Under the pieces are notes generated by a model. The model ran no database searches. It was not told where the DNA came from and worked only from the letters and a program-made list of their open reading frames with translations. The position numbers were made by a program, and so were the translations under genes. Positions 34,737-48,293 of a DNA stretch of 64,000 bases are shown here, in pieces (the first letter of the stretch is position 1; each line of letters begins with the position of its first letter). The stretch lies in the NCBI GenBank assembly GCA_028274465.1, contig CM051456.1, forward strand, positions 20,741,033-20,805,032, in the 5' to 3' direction. The DNA comes from Plantago ovata (taxonomy: Eukaryota; Streptophyta; Magnoliopsida; Lamiales; Plantaginaceae).

Positions 34737-37400
34737 TCATCGCCCTTTCGGATTCACAATCTGTGAGAAAATATCATCTGTATTGTCATTGTCTTTATCC
34801 CCATTTAACTCCTCGTCGTCGTCTCCAAGGCTTAAGGTGTTGCGGTGCATCGCGATAAGGCTGTGGTGATCAACTTCTTCCTGCACGTAGTCCATATCCA
34901 CGCTGCCTGTCTTTTTCACGCTTTGTCCTCCGACATTGTTGCTCTCCTGGAGCTGAAGGCAAGATTCCAAGTTCCACAGAACGTCTCCCATAGAAGGTCG
35001 ATCTGTCCCATGATCTGCCAAACATTTGGTTGCTGTATCAGTGAACTTGTGCAAGCATTCTGGTGTTATCTTTCCTTTCAAATGTGGGTCAATAATGTCA
35101 TCCAAAGTGTTGTTTCTTGCACATCTCATGGCCCAATCTGCCAAGCTCACTTGTTCTTTCGGCAGGCTTGGATTTAGGACTGGCCTGGCGCATAAAACCT
35201 CGAAAAGGACAACCCCAAATGAGTACACATCAGATTTTTCTGTCAGTTGTTGCCTTCTGAAGTATTCAGGATCCAGATACCCGAAACTGCCTTTCACAAC
35301 TGTGCTCACGTGCCCTTTGTTCATGTTTGGACCTGTTTTCGACAGGCCAAAATCTGAGACCTTAGCAACCCATTTGTCATCGAGAAGGATGTTTGTAGTC
35401 TTCACATCACGATGAATGATTGTGTACTTAGCTCCGGTGTGGAGATAATGTAGACCACGAGCTGCACCGATACAAATATCCAGCCTTTGTTTCCATGATA
35501 AGGTGAACTTGTTCCCCTTGTAAAGATGCTCTCTCATTGTACCTTGTCCCATGTAATCATAAACCAAGATCATTTCACCGTTGTCTTCACAAAAACCAAT
35601 CAACGACACCAAATGCTTATGCCTCAATCGCGAAAGCATCTCAATTTCTGTTTGGAACTCGTTAACTCCTTGCTCAGATGATGGATTCGATCTCTTGATA
35701 GCCACTTTAGTATCTCCGTCAATGACGCCCTTGTACACCTTTCCAAAACCACCAACACCAATGACATTGGACTCGTCAAAATTCTTTGTCGCGGTCTTAA
35801 TCTCTGAGAGATTGAAGTAGCGACAGTTGCAAGCTGCATCTGCTGAAATCGCAGTGCCACCCTGGCTCCTGCCAGATCCAGACTTGTTCACTGTAGAAGA
35901 ACTGTTGTTCCAAGAAATCGGAAGCCAGCTAGTTCCATTATCCCCTCCAGCAACTCTCCTCTTTCGCCCGTGAGTCGCCAAAAATATGGCCGCAGCTAAG
36001 CCAAATGCGGCTGCTCCACCTGCAGCTCCCGTAATGAGTATAGTCCTATTACTGGATCTCCTTGGTTGCTCAAACTCCCTCGCTTCCATGTGAGCATCCT
36101 TGTATCTCCTCATCATGTCTGATATCATTGGATTTGGTCCTGCCAGGTTCGCCTTCCCTTGATCACTAATTTTAAATATTTCAAGCCCATTCAAGAGGAC
36201 GTTAGCGAATTCAGCTCCCGTCTTCATATCAGGTTGAAGTGATAACCATATCTTGCCGTCGGTGTTGTTACTGACGCGAACAGCATAATCTCTCTTAGTA
36301 GGGGTGGCGGTCGCCTCAGTCATACCGTAAACATCAACTTGAGTACTAGCAGTCCTGTTGTTAACAAATATGTCAAAGACTCTCTGATTCGGCTTTGTCA
36401 TCTCTGCATCACACCAATGGAACCTCAACATGTACATGAAATTCGGATCCACCTCGAAAGTCCATGTCAGATTGGCGTTCATGTTAACTTCACCAGTACT
36501 AGTTGCCATGGACCTATAGGTTTCATACACACTCAACGGTGCCATATAAGAGGGCAAGGTTTTGTAAGTGACGGGGATCTCTGCTTTCATGGCAATTCCA
36601 TTTCCGGCTCCATAAATGTACAAGCTATCGTCGTACCAGCTTCGCATTAGGCCAGCCGAATCATTCAAAGGTGAAATGTACTGGCCTCCAACATTCAATC
36701 TATACACTGTCTCCATGCTACTAGTACCGATTGGAACTGTTGTCACCGACTCTGCATCAACGTTTGATTGCACGAACCCGACCAGGGCTGGATCCTCATC
36801 AAACAGTGTCGGTGTCGAGATCACCTCGATGCCGTTCACAAATGCAAAAGACTGGTTATACTGATCTGATGGCTTGAACGTAATGTTAAGATTCGGAGTC
36901 CGTAAAGGAGCAAGATAGTACTCTTTGATGAAATAGGCCTGTGAGAGTGCTTCGGCAGCCAACGACGCACTGAAGTTGTTCAACAGCGTGACACCTCCTG
37001 CAACAACTGAGAAATACGAGTTTGAAATGTTGTAGTTAGGATAAGAGGAAGGGTAGAAATGGAGGCGAAGGAGCGTTCTTGCGGATGAATTCTGGAGAGG
37101 GAACAAGTAGGTGGATTCTGATGGGAAAATTCTGGCTGTCATGTAAGGAATGGTGGAGATCAAGGAAGGGTCTTGTGTATTGGCTGTGGACATGATGGAT
37201 TTGTCGCCAGACGGCAAGAACTTGGCATCAGGCTCCCAGGATCGGCCATCGGGATCTTTTCCTGCTTCAGATGAACCACAACGTAAGGTCAATGCGGTTG
37301 GGGCAGGGTTGTTTTTAGGGGCCTGGCTTGTGACACGGATGGAGTATGAGGTGAGGAAAAGAGAGAAGAGATATAGGAAAGTTTGTTTGTTTATTTTCAT
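34737..37400 (-). CDS. CrRLK1L receptor kinase, ANXUR-like (FERONIA family)
   Basis: An intronless frame of 887 residues, as is usual for CrRLK1L genes. Signal peptide 1-26; extracellular double malectin-like region about 35-415 with many N-glycosylation sites; one membrane span about 453-476 followed by HGRKRR; cytosolic kinase about 542-815. Kinase features are complete: GVGGFG (547-552), KVAIK (about 569), HRDVKTTN (663-670), DFG (683-685), GSFGYLDPEY. The kinase shares ANXUR-type wording (VIGVGGFGKVYKGVIDG, LSKTGPNMN, IIDPHLKGKITPEC) and ends IFSQIVNPKGR like ANX1/2 and FERONIA. In Arabidopsis ANX1/2 sit in the pollen-tube membrane, bind RALF peptides and keep the wall intact; FERONIA acts in the female tissue and roots. 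Assignment to ANXUR rather than FERONIA is from motif wording only. Confidence 0.93.
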   Translation of the reverse strand: MKINKQTFLYLFSLFLTSYSIRVTSQAPKNNPAPTALTLRCGSSEAGKDPDGRSWEPDAKFLPSGDKSIMSTANTQDPSLISTIPYMTARIFPSESTYLFPLQNSSARTLLRLHFYPSSYPNYNISNSYFSVVAGGVTLLNNFSASLAAEALSQAYFIKEYYLAPLRTPNLNITFKPSDQYNQSFAFVNGIEVISTPTLFDEDPALVGFVQSNVDAESVTTVPIGTSSMETVYRLNVGGQYISPLNDSAGLMRSWYDDSLYIYGAGNGIAMKAEIPVTYKTLPSYMAPLSVYETYRSMATSTGEVNMNANLTWTFEVDPNFMYMLRFHWCDAEMTKPNQRVFDIFVNNRTASTQVDVYGMTEATATPTKRDYAVRVSNNTDGKIWLSLQPDMKTGAEFANVLLNGLEIFKISDQGKANLAGPNPMISDMMRRYKDAHMEAREFEQPRRSSNRTILITGAAGGAAAFGLAAAIFLATHGRKRRVAGGDNGTSWLPISWNNSSSTVNKSGSGRSQGGTAISADAACNCRYFNLSEIKTATKNFDESNVIGVGGFGKVYKGVIDGDTKVAIKRSNPSSEQGVNEFQTEIEMLSRLRHKHLVSLIGFCEDNGEMILVYDYMGQGTMREHLYKGNKFTLSWKQRLDICIGAARGLHYLHTGAKYTIIHRDVKTTNILLDDKWVAKVSDFGLSKTGPNMNKGHVSTVVKGSFGYLDPEYFRRQQLTEKSDVYSFGVVLFEVLCARPVLNPSLPKEQVSLADWAMRCARNNTLDDIIDPHLKGKITPECLHKFTDTATKCLADHGTDRPSMGDVLWNLESCLQLQESNNVGGQSVKKTGSVDMDYVQEEVDHHSLIAMHRNTLSLGDDDEELNGDKDNDNTDDIFSQIVNPKGR

Positions 37401-38102
37401 TGTTGTTGCATTGGAGGCGTACAGGAAACAGAGAGATTAAGAGAATTGTTGGCAGAAGAAGATATATATGTGGAATTATTCCTGCACGCCTTGGCAACTC
37501 TCTCTCTTTTGTACTTTGTTATTCTCTTTTCCTTGTACACAGAATTTGAATACCTATATTTCTCTCTTTCTGTTCTTTTCTCTTTTTTTTTTTCTTTACT
37601 GGGATGGATATGGACAGATTGTTATTTCTTGGTTTCCATGGAGGAAAATCCAAGGATCTGTGAGAAAGATCCTTATGGAAAAAAAGAAGAAAAAAATAAA
37701 AGGGAAATTATTGGCTTTTTTTTCTTTTTTTTTTCTTTTTTTTTTCGTATTTTTTTCTTTTTTCTTTTTTTTTTGTTGTGGGCGGTTTCCTTGGGTTCAT
37801 CTGTGAGGTAGGAGAAATCCAAAAGAAAAGTGGTGGAGAGTGAAAATCTGAGCTTTGTTGGCTGATTTCTTGGTACATGGAGTGATAAATGATTGGACTT
37901 CCATGGAACTTGGAGCTATTTTTAGCAAGAATTCACATATAATATGTTCAAACCTTTTTTTGCTCAACAATTTACATAGTAGACTATTCAACAGTACTCC
38001 AACACACACCAACACACACCAGGATGAGATGGAGTATAGTTTTAGTTTCACTGCCCTTAGCCAGAATAGTGTTTTCTACAATCTGGGCCTGGATTAGATC
38101 AT
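37401..38102. promoter_or_regulatory. Upstream region of the ANXUR-like kinase gene
   Basis: Read from the gene strand, a TATA-like CACATATATATC lies at 37461-37472, about 60 bases before the start codon. Farther up, 37570-37780 holds very long T-rich runs (A-rich on the gene strand). It ends at the left edge of duplication copy 2. Confidence 0.5.
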
Positions 38103-39120
38103 TAGACTCGATCCTTTAAATAAGCAAATGTTGAAATTTTTGAGCAAGAAAACATCGACATGAAAATTGATAAAATTCAAAAATAAAATATGAATACGTT
38201 AAAAATACAAATAAAAATTCCATACGAATATGAAAAATGATTAAAATTAAGTTTCTATTTCATAAATAATTATATATATTGATAATTATCAAAAGTGTCC
38301 AACACTAAACGAAGTTAATAACTATTTACCCTATAATTATTGAATAACCTAACATATTATTTGTTAATACCAAGAACCCAAAGCTCTATAAATAATAATT
38401 AAACTACCCCTATTCTATAATTAAATAAACAATTATTATTCATAAATTGCAGGACAAGAAATAGGGACATTGATTTCAAATTTAAACATTAAAAAAAAAA
38501 TGTGTTGGAGAAAAAATGCGTATTATTAAGGTATGTTACAGTGTTTGAGCGGCATACGAAACAAGTACGAATACACACAGAAAAACGTGTGCTTGCTTCT
38601 TAGGTTGTGCGGATTTCAACCAAACCTCAAATTTTTCTCTTTTTTTATTTCACGAAAGTTAAATGGATAGAAGCCAAAAGAGAATCAAATACATAATACG
38701 AGGGGTATACCCCAAGAGAAGCTCATATATAGTCACCTAAACAGTCCAACGAAAATCAATGTCTCACTACAACAAAAGTTAGTATTAGTCACACTTCATG
38801 ATATTTTTTAATGAAAGGTGAGTGAAAAAAAAAAAGTGACATTATATCTAAACAAGAATCAATGACACTCTCATACAAGTGACATTTAAATGAAATGTTA
38901 GTAAAAGATAAAAATCAATGATATTTATACAAAATGTCACTAGAGCACTTCCATAAAAAAATATTATAAATTAATATATAATTAATGGGTGACATTTATA
39001 AGATGGGAGTAATTATTTGGGTAAAAAAAAAAAAAAAAAAAAACAAACAAATAAAGAGGAAATGAAAAGTAAAGAAATAAAAAGAAAGCCCATCAACAAC
39101 TAATTACTACTACTACCACG

Positions 39121-40664
39121 TAGGTAGCGATTGGTTTTATCACATCTGCTTTTACAGTCAAACTTAGGAAATTACATGTGGAGCTGCCCGAAAGCTTCAA
39201 CATGTGTTTTGAGGTGTGTTTGACCAGAAAATGTTGTCCGAAAATGTGTTTGGTTTTTTACTTGGGCCAACCTCAGTACATGTACAAGAAAGTGGTGCAT
39301 GGGCTTGGTTTTCTCACAGCAATACAGCCCATAGTGTGATTATGTGATCCAAATATTTAAATTACTGTTGTACCCCTGGGTTTATTTAATGGTACAATTC
39401 CAGATAAGTGGAAATACGTTTTCTTCATCTTACAAAAAATGTATAACGTAAGTAGCACTATTTAAGTAGCACACAAGACTGAGTATATTGGAACAGAGGA
39501 TGCTGAAGAACATGGAATGATACGCCTTTGACTACTAGCATTCACCCTTTATTTGCAACTTAATAGTTATTGAAATCCATATATCATTTAGTTAATGTAT
39601 TTGTACTTGTTAACTTGAGACTCTTAAATTTCCAAATGAGCATGTTGTGACGTCCGTACGTTTTGGGAAGTTTTTGCCACGCAAGCTGTTGGTGGTTCAC
39701 GGGAAGGATCTAGAAGGCTTGGGGCAAGACTACAATTCTAGAGAAGTTAGGGACTATTGTGCAAATGGAACAATCTAGAATGTAGTGGGAAACTCTCCAT
39801 TGTACATAGTTGAGTAGAATACTCTAGAACTATGTAAGTGTAGGAATAATATGGAATGATCTAGAATCCTTCCATTAGTTGTATAAATAGGGGTAGGGAG
39901 TTCATTTGGAACTCAACCAAGAAAAGTGAGAGCAATTGTAGAGAGGGAAAGTCCAAGTGAGAAGTTTGAGTATTGTGGTAATACAAGAAGCTTTCTTGGC
40001 AAGATCGTTGCCTTGATTTGTTGTTCTCTTTCAAGTTCACTTAGCACACACACTTAAACACTTTTGGGCAAGGTTGGCTTGCTAGGCTCGAGGCGACCTA
40101 GTCAAGCACCGCACGGGTACGAGTTCTTTCAGTTGTTCAAGTTTCATCCCGTGACAGTGTGGACTCCTAAGAATTATGTGATGTTGTGTGTCTGGTAGTG
40201 CAATAATATTATTCTAGTACCTTGTTTCTCTGTCGATTAAAGCTAATTAAGACGTATAGTTGTAATAGGAGAATCAACGAGTACGATTACATTGTCCAAT
40301 TTAAATATTGTAATTAAAAATCAATTTACAAAAATTAAATCAATGCTTAAAATGCTTTATTCAGTAATCTGTAAATGAGAACGAAGTTTGGGATATAAAA
40401 ATGGTGCAGGGACGATTTAGTAATTTTGAATGGCAATGAAAATCACATAATGCTACAGGAAATGAATGCAGGGCACCTTGCCATGGATTCAAATCCCTTC
40501 CCCAGCGTGCAGCACATCACATGACAGTAAAAGATGTAAAAAAAAGGGGCAGCCATTTTCTCGCTTCACATGTGAGAAAAAAAAACAATCGCATGCATTA
40601 CGGCCGGTCAACGCCAAAAAAGCTCATTTTACATGTAATGAAGCAAAACCAATCGCTACTGTAG
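39121..40664. mobile_element. TIR DNA element (about 1.54 kb) in copy 2 MAPKK promoter
   Basis: Copy 1 reads straight from ACTACTACCATGCACGTAG into TAGTACGCG; copy 2 has extra DNA between. The extra DNA begins GTAGCGATTGGTTTT and ends AAAACCAATCGCTAC, a perfect 15-bp inverted repeat. The flanks repeat only CGTAG / TGTAG, so the target duplication is unclear and I do not name the superfamily. No transposase frame is seen. An LTR-like segment lies inside (39641-40156). It sits under 200 bases before the MAPKK start. Confidence 0.75.
39641..40156 (+). mobile_element. LTR-like fossil (possible solo LTR) nested in the TIR element
   Basis: It starts TGTTGTGACGTCC and ends CCCGTGACA, with a TATA-type core (GTATAAATAGGGG) near 39881, as in a retroelement LTR. 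No target duplication is certain. Family likely Ty1-copia or Ty3 type, undecided; no internal coding region accompanies it. Confidence 0.4.
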
Positions 40665-40846
40665 TAGTACGCGTTTTGGTTTTGGTATACATTCCAAAAT
40701 CTATACTACTTTCCTCAATAATATTATAATCCGTATCCTAAAATAACTAGAACTAGACTACGTACGCAGTTAATATATAAACACCTGAGATGCATAACCA
40801 AGTTTAGTTTTTCATACAAACCTTGTTCAGAAAGAAAAACATAGGT

Positions 40847-41832
40847 ATGGCTGTTCTTGGCAAAGGTAGTCCTAACCTTAGTATCGATTTGCCCCGCGCC
40901 GGAAAACGTATTAAGCTCAGTATCAATGTGCCAAAACCCATTGCAACCCAAGTACAATCTATTCCATCTTATGTTATCGTCCCCTTCCCCAACCAAGAAG
41001 TTCGTTCTTTATCGGAGCTCAACAAACTCGAGCTTCTCGGATCCGGCAATGGAGGAACCGTCTACAAAGTTCGTCATACGAAAACCGGTAAACTCTAGGC
41101 TCTCAAACATGTCCATGTAGCTGGTGACAGTCAAGTCCATGTAATTCGCGAAGTACAAGTTATGCGTTCTTGCATCGGTTATCCAAATATTGTGCAATGT
41201 TACAGCGTGAAGAATACTTCGGACATATCTCAATCCTTCTGGAGTACTTGGAGTTAGGCTCGATGGACAAGCAATTGAAAGAAAACGGATCTTTCTCTGA
41301 ATCGGCCGTCAGGGATATTGCTCTCCAGTTGCTTAAAGGCCTTAAACATATGCAAGACAAAGGGATAGTTCATCGCGACATCAAGCCTGCGAATCTCTTG
41401 TTGACGAACGATTTGCAAATCAAGATTTCGGATTTTGGAGTTAGCAAGATGGTGAGTGGAGAGAGTGGAAGAAACACATGTAGAGGCACGTCTGCGTATA
41501 TTAGTCCTGAGAGACTGAACATGGAGTTGATCAGTGAAGGTGCAAATAAGTGTGATGTTGGGTTTGCAGGAGACGTTTGGAGTCTTGGATTGACGTTGAT
41601 GGAGCTATATCTTGGGCGTTACCCATATTTGCGATCTACAGAAGCAGAACAACTAGACCGTGCGTCGTCGATTTGGGAGATATGTTACGAGGAAGCACCG
41701 AGCTTGCCTGAAGATGATGGTGCCTCTCAGAGTTTAAAAGATTTTCTTGGTTGTTGCCTTAACAAAGACTGGACCAAGAGATGGTCCGTCTCACAATTGT
41801 TAGATCATCCTTTTTTGGTGTATGATGTTTAA
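40847..41832 (+). pseudogene. Broken copy of the MAPK kinase (MKK7/9-like)
   Basis: Nearly identical to the gene at 6838. The first ATG of copy 1 is AAG here, so the frame opens at 40847 (MAVLGKG). A Tyr codon of the ATP-lysine region is TAG at 41096-41098 (KL-stop-ALK). A 4-base deletion after 41208 (GCGT|GAAG) shifts the frame before YFGHIS. The rest of the kinase domain is open to the natural stop at 41830-41832. The catalytic loop here is the normal HRDIKPAN (Asn codon 41392-41394). It cannot make a full kinase. Confidence 0.9.
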
Positions 41833-41936
41833 CCAAGATCATTGAACTACTTTGGTTCATCGTATAATTTTGATTCACTGTCGATTTAATTAACAGTGGA
41901 GTTATTCTTGTAATTTTGATTTATTGTCTGATATAA

Positions 41937-42586
41937 ACAGTTGAGTTATTCTTGTAAATAAAAGTTCTATTGTCCAATTCGTTTTATTCTTTTCAATTTA
42001 CTCTGGATCGTGATTATTTGAGACTAGAATTGAAGCACCACGCTTAGCGCGGTGCCCATTATGTGAAGAGCAATATGATATGATTTTAACCATAAAAAGG
42101 GCTTCAAGCCGAAGTAACGTGACTTTGTACAATCCTAATCTTTCATTCACAATATCAAGAATTCAGTCCTATTAAGATTAGACACAATTCTACGAGCAAC
42201 TACAATCTTACTAAGCCTTTTCTGTTTTCATCTAGTGACATGAAGTTATATATTTGAATAGATTCCTCATAGCTAGAAAAATGCACTGGAGTTTGTTAAT
42301 GTTCTGGGCCTTCTGGCCTTCTATCAAAATATCAGCTGAGGGGCACAAAAAGTTATATGTTCAACCATATTGTAATGTTTAAGTGAACGTTATTGTTTAT
42401 GATCATATATTAACCAGAAGGCCAAAAAGCCCAAACGCGGTGCCCGTATTTTCACAAACAAATACCATAGGAATTCTTTTTAACTACTATACTATATATA
42501 TGCATAATTTTGTATAGTCACTTTCTATCCCATTATGGCTTGTAGACTGTAAGTAGTAGGTAACCAGATGAAATAACTCTGCAAGC
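41937..42586. other. Intergenic right of the duplication
   Basis: AT-rich, no gene. It contains the Helitron terminus described separately and a short inverted pair (GGGCCTTCTGGCC near 42307 and GGCCAAAAAGCCC near 42421). Confidence 0.4.
42024..42055 (-). mobile_element. Helitron 3' terminus on the minus strand
   Basis: Read on the minus strand: GCACCGCGC, loop TAA, GCGTGGTGC (9-bp stem, one mismatch), then GAAGC-free spacer TTCAATT, CTAG at 42024-42027, then T. This is the hairpin-CTRR-T signature. The element body would extend rightward; its 5' TC end was not identified, and a related GCGGTGCCC word near 42436 may be internal. Confidence 0.55.
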
Positions 42587-42910
42587 CAGTGGCGGAGCCA
42601 CATGGGGTCCAGTGCTGGACCCCCCCCCCCCCCCCCCGATATTTGGGTGGTCTTTAACCCCGCTGGCTTATATGAAGGTCAAGGGTTCGAATAGTCTCAG
42701 CTGCATATATGCATATATTTTTGTTCATTTTAAAATATTTTACATATTTAATTATTTTCAGCAAAATACTACATAATAAATAATAGCCAATTGTTATAAA
42801 AAAAATTATATTATACTCGAAATCTACCATATAATTTTTTATTTCGAATAAGACAACGATACAATATTAAAGTTTGACCCCACTGAACTTTGCTCCTAGA
42901 TTCGCCACTG
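42587..42910. mobile_element. Non-autonomous hAT element, 324 bp
   Basis: Terminal inverted repeat CAGTGGCGGAGCCA at the left and TTCGCCACTG at the right, flanked by an 8-bp target duplication with one mismatch (CTGCAAGC at 42579-42586; CTTCAAGC at 42911-42918). It contains a run of 18 C at 42620-42637. The CAGTGGCGGAGCCA end is widespread in plant hAT elements. Confidence 0.85.
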
Positions 42911-42936
42911 CTTCAAGCCCATACCAACACCACAGG

Positions 42937-43043
42937 AGGATATGGAGAAGATGTACCGGACTGTTAGGCTAAACGGTCCTTATCATGTAAATTAAGTTAA
43001 GTTATGAATGGAAGTTATGTTTTATAAATAAAAAAAAAAAAAA
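42937..43043 (+). mobile_element. Short retroposed fragment with poly-A and target duplication
   Basis: 107 bases ending in TTTTATAAAT and a run of A, flanked by direct repeats AACACCACAGG at 42926-42936 and 43044-43054. It is a severely 5'-truncated LINE or a SINE; too short to decide. Confidence 0.7.
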
Positions 43044-43337
43044 AACACCACAGGCTCGAAGACCTCCGTCAGTATCAATTGAAGTCAAACGTTGAATATT
43101 GTGCCTTGATCTTTCTATCTAATGCCGTAGAAAAGGTAAACTGGAGACGGAGAACACCATAAGCCGAGATACACAATCAAAGAAATCAAAGAAAGATGAA
43201 ACATTTGATTTCCCTACGTAAATACTGAAACCATATACGAAGGAATCAAACTTGTTGATGGGTAAATTATTAAGTCCTTCTAATACGTTCTAAAGCATTC
43301 CTCTTGACTTTAGCCTCCTTCCAATGCAAGTGAAGTC

Positions 43338-44069
43338 CTGAGAATAACTTGAGGGGGAGGTTAGTAACGGTTTTTCGGTTTGTCTAGTGATCAAACCGGA
43401 TAATCGACTTTACGGTTAGAGGGTTGAAAGCCACTCTAGTGTATATAGTATAAAGTAGGATAGAAAAATGATTACCTTTTGAGCTGAATGATGTCCACTA
43501 TTTATAGTGTTTCCCAAATAGTGATAGGACTCCTGGGATTGCGCCAAGTGTACGGCTATGATTGAATCTCAAGGCTAAAAGCCCATTAGCTGGCTTAACG
43601 GGCCTGGCCCACGTACCAAATTAGGGTTTCTTCAGGGACACGTATGTAATTACGCGCTTCAAGGAATGTTCCAGGATTTTGTCCCGTTCCTTCGTCCGAG
43701 AAGATGTCCGATACACGGCCCATGGTCCGAGGTAGGTCCGACATCCGTACGATATCGTGTGACTTTGTTTACTTCAGATAAGCCATATGAAAACTTACGT
43801 AGGGTCCGATAAGAGAGTGTCTCGCGCGTCATGTCCGATACCAAGTAATGTGTCGGACATATATCTTGAGGTATCGGATCATGATATATCGCTTGCAGCC
43901 CTGGCCGACATGCTTCTCGCGCGGTATGTCGGACACGAGTTCCGAGTAGGGCCTTTCTAGGAGTAATCTCTTTGTCGGACTAGGGCTTATATGTCGGACA
44001 TGTGCGCCCTAGCCGCCGAGGTAAGTCGTCTTTTAGTTCGTACAGCGAATCCGGACATAATCCAACATT
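43338..44069 (-). mobile_element. LTR-like fossil (possible solo LTR)
   Basis: On the minus strand it begins TGTTGGATTATGTCCGG and ends near CCCTCAAGTTATTCTCA, with a TATA-like AACACTATAAATA. The interior has many GTCCGA/TCGGAC words. No matching 5-bp flank was found, so the limits are approximate. No coding part. Confidence 0.4.
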
Positions 44070-44568
44070 AACAAAACTTAAACACACATATCGTGAATTA
44101 GATAAGTAGATGGATAAAAAATCACCATGAATCCAAGCTTAAATCTTGAAATTGACATAGCTATGAAATCCAAAGAGGATCATATATATTACCAGAACAG
44201 AGTTTCTGGTACCTGTGCGGCGGAACAACATTCCTCAATTTCTAGTTCTGCCTTCCACCATTAACAACATTACAACAACAAACTATCAAATTAAATACGG
44301 CTCAAATAGTCGAAATCACAAACTGTGCACAACAACACTAAGCAAAGCGGCAAATCCACTGTAGCTTGCAAATCCAGTCTATACAGTAACAATAATGACA
44401 CCAGAAACGACACCATGTACAGTCCACAAACTGACCCCAACAGTAGCGTCCCTGAAAAAGTATTCCTTGAATTACATATATACCAAGCAACAAGAAAAAA
44501 ATGCCAAGGTGTTGCTGACATGAGGATTGTCATAGAGTTTCTAGTTTAAAAAGAACCAGTTGCAAGAG
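44070..44568. other. Intergenic, no gene
   Basis: Nothing recognisable besides AT-rich DNA up to the next element. Confidence 0.4.
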
Positions 44569-44573
44569 GTGAG

Positions 44574-45864
44574 TGATGAACGAGATTGTCAGATTCGAAC
44601 AATCAAATAAATTTGTTTGAAAGCCAAAGGTCAATTCACAACTACACAAAACACGTAGTGCAGAGGCAAGATGACCTCGAGTGTCGATCTCTAGGGACTT
44701 AACTAGCTTTAACTACAATAACTACTATATAAATTCAGAAAACAAATTAAACTTAGCTTAACTTAACAATATATGATGAGATCTGGTGATAGTATGCTCA
44801 TTCTAAGCATCGGGTTCTAATTATGCATGAAAGTGCAACACGTATTGCTTTAAAAGTAATTCGAATTAACAAACACCAAAAGACAGATTTGTAGACAGTG
44901 TATTTTGAAAGCTTCCTATCTATACTAGTACTTGGCTAAGGTTGTCAGGCTTAGTTCAAGCAGTACTTGATAATTATAATTATTGAATCGATGATCTTGA
45001 ATTGTCCTAGTGTTTCTAACATTTTTATACGAAGATATTTGGCTTAGTCGGATCAAGAATCGAATAAAACAATTATACAAGTAAAAGACTCCGAAACTCA
45101 ATCATGCACAATATGAACCCTAGCTATGAATTTACATACTATCACTAACTAGAAATTTAGCTACTCATATCAAAATCAAGATCAACACAAGCAATCATAG
45201 ATGAAAACATAATTGAATTGAAAGATAGAGTATGAAAAAGTGAGATACAAAGTTACCACCGAGGGTTGTCAATCTCCGGTGAATTGCTAAACTCACAAGT
45301 TTCTAGCAAGGTGAGATCAAAAGATGTCCAAATCTCTACTTTGATGCTCCAAATTGCTAAGATAAAGTAGTTCTAAGAGAAAAAATACCCAGAACAAGCT
45401 CTAGGATTTATGTCTGCAAATTATGATCTAAGATATGAAAATTCGCAACTTTTACAATTATATATAGTAGCTGTCGGAAACTTCCAGGCGGACCGCCTGG
45501 CACCAGACGGACCGCCGGGGGTTCCAGGCGGTGCGCCTGGCACGGGCAGAGAATTGCCCGTGCTTTTTCCTCCTCCAAGTCTTCAATTTTGGCCTTGGGC
45601 ACGGTTTTGAGCTCCGAAACTCGGTCTTTGGTCTGGAAACATGTCCCGGTACTCCTTGACACACCACGGGTGATCTCGTTGCACCAAAACTTCAATGTTT
45701 CGCCATGATTCATATCCAAAAGTGCTATTTTCACCTAAATCCTGAAAATAACAAAGAAAATGGAAACGTGACACTATTCTATCAAAATGCACTAAAATGC
45801 ATGCAAGATGATGACTAAATTGGTGAAAAAGACCCAAATGATAGTGTAAAAAACACTGTCATCA
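44574..45864 (-). mobile_element. Solo LTR fossil, about 1.29 kb, with 5-bp target duplication
   Basis: The ends are TGATGA and TCATCA, flanked by GTGAG at 44569-44573 and 45865-45869. Read on the minus strand it starts TGATGACAGTGTTTTTTACA, as in LTRs of Ty3/gypsy Tat/Ogre-like elements (inference). It contains GC-rich palindromes (CCAGGCGGACCGCCTGG near 45485). No internal region or second LTR is adjacent. The intact flank repeat argues for moderate age. Confidence 0.75.
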
Positions 45865-45869
45865 GTGAG

Positions 45870-48293
<2,424 letters not shown>

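Larger units (their letters stand above)
38103..41936. repeat. Segmental duplication, copy 2 (carries broken MAPKK)
   Basis: Same block as copy 1, same orientation, about 35 kb downstream. At 38280-38281 it keeps the uninterrupted site where copy 1 holds the Helitron. It has its own insertion at about 39121-40664. The close match outside coding DNA indicates a recent duplication. Confidence 0.9.

Noticed and set aside
37383-37811. Phe-rich frame upstream of the ANXUR-like gene
   Set aside because: Produced by long T runs in the promoter region.
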